Assembly: GCA_026785965.1 (NCBI GenBank)
Contig: JAJAYY010000145.1
Span: 1-17,089, forward strand
Length of the DNA stretch: 17,089 bases
Direction of reading: 5' to 3'
Origin: Sphingomonas bacterium
Lineage (GTDB): Bacteria > Pseudomonadota > Alphaproteobacteria > Sphingomonadales > Sphingomonadaceae
Shown: piece by piece, positions 6,961-14,003 of the stretch
Position numbering within the stretch: the stretch's first letter is position 1
How the letters are laid out: the number at the start of each line of letters is the position of its first letter
Made by a program: the position numbers and the translations under genes
Notes under the pieces: generated by a model
Database searches by the model: none
Told to the model about the DNA's origin: nothing
What the model saw: only the letters and a program-made list of their open reading frames with translations

Positions 6961-8283
6961 ATGACCGAGCACAAGACGAGCGGCTTTGGCCTCCAATGGC
7001 AAATGCTGGCCGGGTTCATCGTCGGTCTAACCCTCGGTCTGATCGCCAATGCGACATCGAACGATGCCGAATGGGTCAAGGCGGTGACGACCTATGTCAC
7101 CGGCCCCATCGGTCAGATTTTCCTCCGCTTACTGTTCATGCTCGTCATCCCGCTGCTGTTTTCGGCGCTAGTCGTCGGCATCGCTGAAATGGGCGACGTC
7201 CGCGCGCTCAAACGCGTCGGGTTGCGGACGCTCGTTTTCACCGTTTTTGTGTCGGGCATCGCGGTCGTGCTCGCGCTTGCCTTCACCAACTGGATCCAGC
7301 CCGGTTCGGGGGTCGATCCGGCACTCGCCCAGCGGCTGCTGGCCGACGCGCGCGAAGGCGCTGGCGCGATTCTCTCGGGCCAGTCGGACAAGCCACAGGG
7401 CGTCGCTGCCGTGCTCGCGATCATCCCCAACAACGTCGTCGCCGCTGCCGCCGACAATGACATCCTTGCGGTGATGGTGTTCGCCCTGATCTTCGGCATC
7501 GGCCTGCTGATCACGCCGACCAAGTCGGCCAACACGCTGCAGGGCGCGATCGAGGGCATTTTTCACGTCTCGATGCGGCTTATCTCGCTGATCATTCGCT
7601 TCGCGCCGATCGCCATCGCTTGCTTCATGTTCAATCTCGCCGCGGTGTTCGGGTGGGAATTGCTGCTCCACCTTGGCGCTTATGTCGCAGTCGTGCTGCT
7701 GGCGCTCGGTACGCACATGTTCATCGTCTATCCGCTGCTGCTCAAATTCGCCGGCGGCGTGTCGCCTTTGTGGTTCTTCCGCCAATCGCAAGAAGCGATG
7801 GTCATGGCCTTCTCGACCGCGTCGTCGAACGCCACCTTGCCAACCGCGCTCAGGGTTGCCGAGAACAACCTCCATTTGCCGCCGCGAGTCGCGCGCTTCG
7901 TGCTCACCATCGGCGCCACCGCCAACCAGAATGGCACTGCCATCTTCGAAGGCGTCACTGTGCTGTTCCTGGCCCAGTTCTTCGGGGTCGAGCTGAACCT
8001 CGCGCAGCAGGCGACGGTGCTGTTCATCTGCATACTTGGCGGGATCGGCACCGCCGGAGTACCCGCCGGTTCGCTGCCGGTGGTCGCGCTGATCCTCGGC
8101 ATGATCGGGGTGCCGCCCGAAGGCATCGGGCTGGTGCTCGGCGTCGACCGCTTCCTCGACATGTGCCGCACGACCCTCAACGTCACCGGCGATCTCACCG
8201 CGGCGGTGGTCATCTCGCGCGGCGAGCCGCATCAGGGTGAGCGCGCCGACGCAGTCCCGGTGGTCCCGCCGCAACCGATTTGA
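6961..8283 (+). CDS. Dicarboxylate/amino acid:cation symporter (DAACS family)
   Basis: A 440-residue secondary transporter of the GltPh/DctA fold that imports acidic amino acids or C4-dicarboxylates with Na+ or H+. Family landmarks are the N-terminal '..LLFMLVIPLLFSALVVGIAEMGD', hairpin HP1 'AFSTASSNATLPTAL' (283-297), the TM7 motif 'GATANQNGTAIFEG' (318-331), HP2 'GIGTAGVPAGSLP' (361-373) and TM8 'DRFLDMCRTTLNVTGD' (396-411). In TM8, Arg403, Asn407 and Asp411 correspond to GltPh R397, N401 and D405, and an Arg at this place normally contacts an acidic side chain. Unusually, TM7 reads NQNGT, not NMDGT. The frame is open from 6886, but the ATG at 6961 has a good Shine-Dalgarno sequence (AGGGAG at 6950-6955). 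Its stop codon overlaps the start of the HAD gene by one base. Confidence 0.93.
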   Translation: MTEHKTSGFGLQWQMLAGFIVGLTLGLIANATSNDAEWVKAVTTYVTGPIGQIFLRLLFMLVIPLLFSALVVGIAEMGDVRALKRVGLRTLVFTVFVSGIAVVLALAFTNWIQPGSGVDPALAQRLLADAREGAGAILSGQSDKPQGVAAVLAIIPNNVVAAAADNDILAVMVFALIFGIGLLITPTKSANTLQGAIEGIFHVSMRLISLIIRFAPIAIACFMFNLAAVFGWELLLHLGAYVAVVLLALGTHMFIVYPLLLKFAGGVSPLWFFRQSQEAMVMAFSTASSNATLPTALRVAENNLHLPPRVARFVLTIGATANQNGTAIFEGVTVLFLAQFFGVELNLAQQATVLFICILGGIGTAGVPAGSLPVVALILGMIGVPPEGIGLVLGVDRFLDMCRTTLNVTGDLTAAVVISRGEPHQGERADAVPVVPPQPI

Positions 8284-9083
8284 TGCCGTCGCTCGACGCG
8301 CTGGTCGGGCGCTATTCGACGATCCTGTGCGACATTTGGGGGGTTATCCACGACGGTGGGCAGTTGCTCCCCGGCGCAGCTGGGCGGTTGGCCGGTTGGA
8401 AACGCGACGGCAAGACGATCATCCTCGTCACCAACGCCCCGCGCCCTGCGAGCACGGTGCAGCAATGGCTCGACGCGCTCGGCCTGCCGCGCTCGGCTTA
8501 TGATGCCATCACCAGCAGCGGCGAGGCGGGGATAGCCGCGCTGACCTCGCCGCCGCGCGGAATCGGCTTTCTCGGCACGCGCGACGACCGCGCTGACCTC
8601 GTCGCCCACGGCGTGACCATCATCAACGCGAGGTTCACCGAGCTAGCCTGCACCGGCCTCGACGAAGCGCGCGACGACCCCGCCGACTATCGCGTATTGC
8701 TTGGAAACCTCGCCGGGGCCGACGTTCTGCTGCACTGTCTCAACCCCGACCGGGTCGTGATCCATCATGGTCGCCGCGAGCCGTGCGCCGGGGCGCTCGC
8801 CGATCTTTACGAAACGCTCGGTGGACGCGTGTGCTGGTACGGCAAGCCCCACGCGCCGATTTACGATCACGCGCTCAAGCTCGCGGGCAATCCGCCGCGC
8901 TCGGCAGTGCTGGCAATCGGCGACGGACTGGTCACCGACATGCTCGGCGCGGCACGCTACGGGCTCGACGCGGTGTTTGTCAGCAACGGGATCAACGCCG
9001 GCAAGCCGGTGCCGAACGACTTCGCCCGCCGCAACGGCCTCGGCGACTGGCAACCCAGGCTGACGGTCGCTGACTTGTCCTAG
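8283..9083 (+). CDS. HAD-superfamily IIA hydrolase, TIGR01459 type
   Basis: A 266-residue HAD-like protein with a class IIA cap, most like the TIGR01459 subfamily common in alphaproteobacteria, whose substrate is unknown. The nucleophile region is 'ILCDIWGVIHDG' with Asp17; the position that is the second Asp in ordinary HAD phosphatases is Trp19. Motif II is 'LVTNAPRP' (Thr50, Asn51), the cap contains 'CAGALADLYE', the motif III Lys is Lys188 in 'YGKPHAPIY', and motif IV is 'IGDGLVTDMLGA' (Asp214, Asp219), followed by 'VFVSNGI'. The chosen ATG shares one base with the transporter's TGA (TGATG), a classic translational-coupling arrangement; a TTG one codon upstream is also possible. Its stop TAG overlaps the stop of the convergent EF-G-like gene. 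Confidence 0.88.
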   Translation: MPSLDALVGRYSTILCDIWGVIHDGGQLLPGAAGRLAGWKRDGKTIILVTNAPRPASTVQQWLDALGLPRSAYDAITSSGEAGIAALTSPPRGIGFLGTRDDRADLVAHGVTIINARFTELACTGLDEARDDPADYRVLLGNLAGADVLLHCLNPDRVVIHHGRREPCAGALADLYETLGGRVCWYGKPHAPIYDHALKLAGNPPRSAVLAIGDGLVTDMLGAARYGLDAVFVSNGINAGKPVPNDFARRNGLGDWQPRLTVADLS

Positions 9084-11131
9084 GCGTGCTCGCTTTCGCG
9101 CGACTTGGCGACCTTTTCGGCCTGGCTTCCGCTGCATTCGGCGAGATGATCGAAGCTCGCTTCATAGCTCGCCAACCCCTGGCTCAGGGAGCGCAGTTCG
9201 GCCTCGAGCCCGTCGAGCTCGCTCTCAGGGATCAGCGCGTCGATCCGGTCCCACCCGGTCCAGCCGTCGCGCGGCGCCATCCCCAGCATCTGCCCGCGCC
9301 GTCCGGCGGTGGCCGAAGTCGCGCGACTGGTGGCGTTGGCGGGGCAGGTCAGGGTCACTCGCTGGACCGGCTCGAGCAAATGCGGCGCGGCGGCGGCGAG
9401 CGCGTCGTGCATCGCGATCCGTCCCGCGGTGCGGAACGCGAGTTCGGACGAATCGACGCTGTGATAGCTGCCGTCGGTCAGCGTCACCGCGACATCGACC
9501 ACCGGGAAGCCGAGCGGCCCCGTGGCCATCGCATCGCGCACGCCATGTTCGACTGCGGAGATATATTGCCGCGGCACCGCGCCGCCCGAAATCTTGTCGG
9601 TGAAGCGAAAGCCTTCGCCTCGCCCAAGCGGGGTGAGCTCGATTACCACGTCACCGAATTGGCCGTGCCCGCCCGACTGCTTCTTGTGGCGGCCGCGCTG
9701 GGTGACCGGGCGGCGGATCGATTCGCGATAGCCGATCGACGGCGCGCGGTGGGTCACCTCGACTCCATAGCGGCGCTTGATCCGCGCCAGCGTGGCGCGG
9801 ACATGCTCGTCGTTGACACCCTTGATGCGCAGCTCGTGGGTCAGTTTGTCCTGCTCAAGCGCGAGGCTCGGATCCTCTTCGATTACCCGCGCCAGCGCGC
9901 CCGACAGCTTGACGTCATCCTTGCGGTCTGCGGGCTCGATCGCCAGCGTCGCGTTGCGCGGTGGCAAATTCGCCTCGACCGGCGGCGGGATCGCTCCGCT
10001 CGACAGCCAGTGCCCGCTTTTGACTGAATCAAGCTTGGCCACCGCGACCAGCGCGCCGTCATCGACCTTGGCCAGCTTGGCGGTCTTGTCGCCCTGGACC
10101 GCGAACATCGTCCCGAGCCGGGTCGACTGGCCTTCGCTGCTGCGCAATTCGGCGCCCTCGCTCAGCCCGCCGCCGAGCACGCGGCCGAGCACCAGCCGCC
10201 CGACCGTGCCGCCATGCGAGACCTTGAACGCGTATAGCGCGGGTGCCTCGACCCCAAGTCGGCGGCGCGTTGCCTCGGCGCCCGGCGCCTCATGGCGCAG
10301 CGCCTTCAACAAGCGCCGCACGCCCCAGCCGTGAGTGGCCGATCCGAACAGCACCGAGACGCCCAGATTGTCGCTCGTCTCGCGCTTCAAATCGGCGAAG
10401 ATCGTTCCCGGCGCGGGCGCCTCATCCATCAGCAGTTGTTCGAGCAAGGTATCGTCATGATCGGCGAGTTGCTCGAGCAAGTGCGTGCGCTCGCTCGCCT
10501 CGCGCTCGGCGAGGTCGGCGGGGATCGGCATCGGCTCGGATGGCCCGCTCGGGGCATATTGATAGGCCCGTTCGAGCGCAAGATCGACGAAGCCGGTGAC
10601 CTTGTCGCCCCCGCCGTCCTTGGCGCGGATCGGTATCTGGCGCGCGATCAGCGGCGACACGCTCAATGGCTGCAACGCCCCGAGCAAGTCGCGGATCGAG
10701 CCATGCGCCTGGTCGATGCGGTTGACGAAAATGAGGTGGGGGATGCCTTGCTCGTCGAGCATGCGTAGCGCCGGCGCGGCAAGCGCGGCGCGCGCCGGAT
10801 CAGGGTCGACGACGACGATCGCGAGGTCGGCGACCGCGATCGCGCGCGCTGCGTCAGCGGCGAAGCCGATCGATCCGGGGGCGTCGATGATCGCAAACTT
10901 CTCGCCCAGATAAGTGAAATGCATCAGGTTCAATTCGGTCGACCCGCCGCGGGCGCGCGCTTCGGCGCTCGAATCGCCGACGCTGCTGCCTTGCCCGGTC
11001 GAACCCTGCCGCTGGATCGTGCCGCTCGCGAACAGCATCGCTTCGGCCAGATCGGTCTTTCCCGCGCCAGCCGGTCCGACCAGCGCGATCACTCGAGTGC
11101 CGTTGGATACTCCGCTTGGGTCGTTGGGCAT
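9080..11131 (-). CDS. Elongation factor G-like GTPase (EF-G paralogue)
   Basis: A 683-residue protein with the five-domain EF-G layout: GTPase domain (1 to about 280, with an insert near 190-245), domain II (about 295-375), III (about 393-462), IV (about 463-580, with 'KKQSGGHGQFGDVVI') and V (about 585-665). The P-loop is 'GPAGAGKT' (19-26) and the guanine-specificity motif is 'NRID' (137-140). Switch I reads 'GGST', not the usual 'RGIT', and switch II reads 'DAPGSIGF', not 'DTPGHVDF', so the His that activates catalytic water in EF-G is Ser here. This is a divergent paralogue of the 'EF-G-like'/FusA2 kind and probably not the cell's main translocase, which usually sits in the str operon. 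The ATG has a strong Shine-Dalgarno sequence (AAGGAGA at 11137-11143); an in-frame TTG at 11230 is a less likely start. The function of such paralogues is unsettled. Confidence 0.88.
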   Translation of the reverse strand: MPNDPSGVSNGTRVIALVGPAGAGKTDLAEAMLFASGTIQRQGSTGQGSSVGDSSAEARARGGSTELNLMHFTYLGEKFAIIDAPGSIGFAADAARAIAVADLAIVVVDPDPARAALAAPALRMLDEQGIPHLIFVNRIDQAHGSIRDLLGALQPLSVSPLIARQIPIRAKDGGGDKVTGFVDLALERAYQYAPSGPSEPMPIPADLAEREASERTHLLEQLADHDDTLLEQLLMDEAPAPGTIFADLKRETSDNLGVSVLFGSATHGWGVRRLLKALRHEAPGAEATRRRLGVEAPALYAFKVSHGGTVGRLVLGRVLGGGLSEGAELRSSEGQSTRLGTMFAVQGDKTAKLAKVDDGALVAVAKLDSVKSGHWLSSGAIPPPVEANLPPRNATLAIEPADRKDDVKLSGALARVIEEDPSLALEQDKLTHELRIKGVNDEHVRATLARIKRRYGVEVTHRAPSIGYRESIRRPVTQRGRHKKQSGGHGQFGDVVIELTPLGRGEGFRFTDKISGGAVPRQYISAVEHGVRDAMATGPLGFPVVDVAVTLTDGSYHSVDSSELAFRTAGRIAMHDALAAAAPHLLEPVQRVTLTCPANATSRATSATAGRRGQMLGMAPRDGWTGWDRIDALIPESELDGLEAELRSLSQGLASYEASFDHLAECSGSQAEKVAKSRESEHA

Positions 11132-11239
11132 GCGACTCTCCTTCCTCCGGGATGGCGGGGGCGCCGAGTCGCACCGAGCGGCTGAGCGCTGTGCAATCGC
11201 GAGCGTCGGACTCGCAGCCTCGAAATGCAAGAGGCGCCC

Positions 11240-11256
11240 GCACGGTTGGTCCGTGC
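11240..11256 (-). other. Perfect 6-bp hairpin between rpoH and the EF-G-like gene
   Basis: GCACGG, a five-base loop, then CCGTGC, located 24-40 bases past the rpoH stop in the 148-base gap before the EF-G-like gene. On the minus strand it is followed by GGGCGCCTCTTGCATTTC, which has no clean T-run, so it is at best a weak terminator or a stabilising 3' stem for the rpoH message. The rest of the gap shows only the EF-G Shine-Dalgarno sequence and no recognisable promoter. Confidence 0.35.
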
Positions 11257-11279
11257 CTGATCAGCGTCAATCGGTTCGC

Positions 11280-12188
11280 TTATGCCGCCGGAAGCAGCCT
11301 TTGCTCGCCCGCCAGCCGGATCAGCGCGGCCTGCAACTTCTCGAATGCGCGCACCTCGATCTGGCGAATCCGCTCGCGGCTGACGCCATAAACCTGGCTC
11401 AGATCCTCAAGTGTCTTGGGATCGTCGGTCAGCCGCCGCTCGGTCAGAATATGCTTTTCGCGGTCATTGAGCTTGTCGAGTGCCTCGACCAGCAAGTCGT
11501 GGCGCACGCGGCGTTCCTCGTCGTCGGCAATGATTTCGTCTTGCAACGGGCCATTGTCGACCAGGAAGTCCTGCCACTGGCCTTCACCGTCGGTGTCGCG
11601 CAACGGCGCGTTGAGCGAGGTGTCGCCACCCATGCCCATGCGGCGGTTCATCGACACGACTTCGGCCTCGGTGACGCCAAGGTCGGTGGCGATCTTAGTC
11701 ACGTCGGCGGGCTTGAGATCGCCTTCTTCGAACGCATCCATCTGATTCTTCATCCGCCGCAGGTTGAAGAACAACTTCTTCTGCGCCGCGGTGGTGCCCA
11801 TTTTGACGAGGCTCCACGAGCGCAGGATGAATTCCTGGATCGAGGCGCGAATCCACCACATCGCGTAGGTCGCGAGGCGAAAACCGCGTTCGGGCTCGAA
11901 TTTCTTGACGCCCTGCATCAGCCCGATGTTGCCCTCGGAAATCAGCTCGCTGACCGGCAGGCCATAGCCGCGATACCCCATCGCGATCTTGGCGACGAGG
12001 CGCAGGTGCGAATTGACCAGCCGCGCCGCGGCGTCGGTGTCGCCATGCTCGCGCCAGGCCTTGGCCAGCATATATTCTTCTTCCGGAGCGAGGATCGGGA
12101 ATTTCTTGATCTCGCTGAGATAGCGGTTGAGACCCGCTTCGCCACCCGAAGCGGGGATCGAGACCAATTTTTTGGTCGCTTTCGCCAT
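11280..12188 (-). CDS. rpoH: RNA polymerase heat-shock sigma factor RpoH (sigma-32)
   Basis: A 302-residue group 3 sigma factor that directs RNA polymerase to heat-shock promoters. Region 2 is clear ('NSHLRLVAKIAMGYRGYGLP' near 59-78, 'EGNIGLMQGVKKFEPERGFRL' at about 85-105, 'YAMWWIRASIQEFILRSWSLVK' at 108-129). It is followed by the RpoH box 'QKKLFFNLRR' (136-145), the signature that separates RpoH from other sigmas. The region 4.2 helix-turn-helix lies near 258-282 ('TLEDLSQVYGVSRERIRQIEVRA'). The ATG at 12188 has AGGGAG upstream at rather long spacing (11 bases); the in-frame GTG at 12200 abuts that same GGGAG and is too close. It lies 57 bases after rluD on the same strand, so the two may share transcripts. 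I saw no clear sigma-32 or ECF promoter in that gap. Confidence 0.97.
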   Translation of the reverse strand: MAKATKKLVSIPASGGEAGLNRYLSEIKKFPILAPEEEYMLAKAWREHGDTDAAARLVNSHLRLVAKIAMGYRGYGLPVSELISEGNIGLMQGVKKFEPERGFRLATYAMWWIRASIQEFILRSWSLVKMGTTAAQKKLFFNLRRMKNQMDAFEEGDLKPADVTKIATDLGVTEAEVVSMNRRMGMGGDTSLNAPLRDTDGEGQWQDFLVDNGPLQDEIIADDEERRVRHDLLVEALDKLNDREKHILTERRLTDDPKTLEDLSQVYGVSRERIRQIEVRAFEKLQAALIRLAGEQRLLPAA

Positions 12189-12245
12189 AGTCTTATTCAC
12201 TCCCTGGCCGGATCGGGTCGCGTCCCGCTCCTAACCGCTCAAATC

Positions 12246-13184
12246 CTATACACCAAGCGCGCTGAACAGTTCCTGCATGTCCGACGGAAGGGCACTATCA
12301 AACGACAAACGACGCTTTGTCACCGGATGGATGAACCCAAGGTGCGCCGCGTGAAGCGCCTGGCGATGGAAGCCAAGCTCCTTGAGCAGCACGCGCTGCT
12401 CCGGGCGGGTGCGGCCATAAACCGGGTCGCCGACCAACGGATGGCCGATCGAGGCCAAATGAACTCGGACCTGGTGGGTGCGTCCGGTTTCGAGCCGGCA
12501 TTCGACTAAAGCTGCGCCCCTTAGCGGGGTCAATCGTTTCCAGTGTGTTACCGCGCGCTTGCCGCGCCCTTCGGCGACGATCGCGATCTTCTTGCGGTCG
12601 TGGGGCGAGCGGGCGAGGGGGGCGTCGACACTTCCTCCCATCAACCGCGGCACGTCGGACACGATCGCGAGGTAGCGGCGCTCGATGCTGTGGTCGGCGA
12701 ACTGCCGCGCCAGCCCTTCGTGGGCAAGGTCATGCTTGGCGACCACCAGCAGTCCTGAGCTGTCCTTGTCGATGCGGTGGACGATTCCGGGCCGCGCCAC
12801 CCCGCCGATCCCGCTCAAGCTGCCGCCGCAATGGTGAAGCAGGGCATTGACCATCGTCCCGTCGCGGTTGCCCGCGGCGGGATGAACGACCAGCCCGGCG
12901 GGCTTGTCGACGACCAGCAGATGCTCGTCCTCATAGACGATCCCGAGCGCGATCTCCTGGGGTTCGTTGTGCGCCGGCTCGGGCGCAGGCACGGCGAGGG
13001 TGAAGCGCTCATTGCCCTTGACCTTGATCGCCGGGTCGCGGACCGCCGCGCCGTCGGCGCTGCGCAGCGCACCCGATTTGGTCAGCACCTTCAACCGTTC
13101 GCGCGACAGCGTCGGCAGGCATGCCGCGAGCGCACGGTCGAGCCGCCACCCGGCGTGGATCGGGTCGAGCGCAATCTCGAACAT
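12246..13184 (-). CDS. rluD: RluA/RluD-family 23S rRNA pseudouridine synthase
   Basis: A 312-residue enzyme that isomerises uridines to pseudouridine; RluD modifies helix 69 of 23S rRNA. An N-terminal S4 RNA-binding domain (about 13-65: 'WRLDRALAACLPTLSRERL..') is followed by the synthase domain. The latter has 'VVDKPAGLVVHPAAGN', the catalytic motif 'GIVHRIDKDSSGLLVVAK' with Asp139 as nucleophile, 'ETGRTHQVRVHLASIGHPLVGDPVYG' and 'RQALHAAHLGF'. The frame is open to 13280, but residues upstream of 13184 are not S4-like. The ATG at 13184 is preceded by a G-run (GGGGGG, 6 bases upstream), while the ATG at 13202 has none. It is divergent from chpT (104-base gap). The S4 domain and length favour RluD over RluA or RluC, but site specificity is inferred. 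Confidence 0.91.
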   Translation of the reverse strand: MFEIALDPIHAGWRLDRALAACLPTLSRERLKVLTKSGALRSADGAAVRDPAIKVKGNERFTLAVPAPEPAHNEPQEIALGIVYEDEHLLVVDKPAGLVVHPAAGNRDGTMVNALLHHCGGSLSGIGGVARPGIVHRIDKDSSGLLVVAKHDLAHEGLARQFADHSIERRYLAIVSDVPRLMGGSVDAPLARSPHDRKKIAIVAEGRGKRAVTHWKRLTPLRGAALVECRLETGRTHQVRVHLASIGHPLVGDPVYGRTRPEQRVLLKELGFHRQALHAAHLGFIHPVTKRRLSFDSALPSDMQELFSALGV

Positions 13185-13288
13185 GGTTTGCCCCCCGACC
13201 ATCGCTGAGGATGTGGGCGCGTCGGGGCAGGCTTTCAATCCCGCCTTAGTCTTGCTTTGGCGCCATCCGTGCCGCATCACTCGCCGCT

Positions 13289-13930
13289 ATGAATGCTATC
13301 GAACTCGCGAGCTTGCTGTGCAGCCGCCTGTGCCATGATTTGCTGTCGCCGGTGGGAGCGCTCAACAACGGCATCGAATTGCTCGCCGACGAGCAGGATC
13401 CCGAGATGCGCGAGCGGTGCCTTGAGCTGCTCGCCGAGAGTGCCCGGGCGAGCGCCAACAAGTTGAAATTCTTCCGCCTCGCCTTCGGTGCCGGCGGCGG
13501 CTTCGGCGACGAGATCGATACCCGCGAGGCGCGCGGCGCGCTTGAGGGACTGTACGGGCCCGAAAAACGCATCGAACTGGGCTGGATCGTCGCCGGGGAC
13601 CAACTTCCCAAGGGCGCGGTCAAGGTCTTGCTCAACTTGGCGATGATTGCCGGTGACGCCTTGGTCCGCGGCGGGCGGCTCGACGTCGGTGCCGAGCGCA
13701 GCGAGACCACGATCGAGATGGTGATCCGCGCTGAGGGCCCGCGCGTGCTGGTCGATCCGGTCCTGCGCGAGACGATTGCCAAAGGCGCGAGCAATGGCGC
13801 GGTCGAGCCGCGCGCCGCCGGGGCGTGGCTCGCCCACGGGCTCACCGCCGAGGCGGGCGGGACGATCAAGCTGAGCGACATCGCCGACGAGGTGTTGCTG
13901 ATCGGCGTCACGTTGCCACTCGCTGCCTGA
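13289..13930 (+). CDS. chpT: Histidine phosphotransferase ChpT
   Basis: A 213-residue dimeric phosphotransferase that relays phosphate from CckA to CtrA and CpdR. It looks like a degenerate histidine kinase: an N-terminal DHp-like helical hairpin with the phospho-acceptor His16 in 'LLCSRLCHDLLSPVGALNNGIELL', then a Bergerat-like domain without readable ATP-binding G boxes ('GAVKVLLNLAMIAGDAL', '..GTIKLSDIADEVLLIGVTLPL'). The position and spacing of 'CHDLLSPVGA' and the overall length match ChpT (DUF2328). The ATG at 13289 lacks a clear Shine-Dalgarno sequence. It diverges from rluD and is followed after 73 bases by cheA in the same direction. The upstream kinase cckA lies in the same window, at 910-3309. 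Confidence 0.92.
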   Translation: MNAIELASLLCSRLCHDLLSPVGALNNGIELLADEQDPEMRERCLELLAESARASANKLKFFRLAFGAGGGFGDEIDTREARGALEGLYGPEKRIELGWIVAGDQLPKGAVKVLLNLAMIAGDALVRGGRLDVGAERSETTIEMVIRAEGPRVLVDPVLRETIAKGASNGAVEPRAAGAWLAHGLTAEAGGTIKLSDIADEVLLIGVTLPLAA

Positions 13931-13940
13931 CACTCAGGGA

Positions 13941-13953
13941 TAACGCGGCGTTA
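13941..13953. repeat. Short perfect palindrome in the chpT-cheA gap
   Basis: TAACGC, one G, then GCGTTA: a 13-base perfect inverted repeat that starts 11 bases after the chpT stop and ends 50 bases before the cheA ATG. The size and symmetry fit a dimeric regulator's operator, and the TTAAC overlapping its right edge resembles one half of a CtrA site (TTAA-N7-TTAA), but no second half is present. Too little follows it for a terminator call. No regulator is assigned. Confidence 0.4.
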
Positions 13954-14003
13954 ACTCCTTGGCGGCATAGAGGGGCCAGCACAATCGCGGGGCCCTGACA
14001 CCA

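Noticed and set aside
7168..8274. Minus-strand open frame of 368 codons opposite the symporter
   Set aside because: It is antisense to an intact transporter, low in hydrophobic order and rich in Asp/Arg/His/Gln, typical of a high-GC shadow frame.
10914..12509. Long plus-strand open frame of 531 codons across EF-G-like, rpoH and rluD
   Set aside because: It lies antisense to three genes with clear family motifs; its translation shows no domain. Such frames are expected in high-GC DNA.
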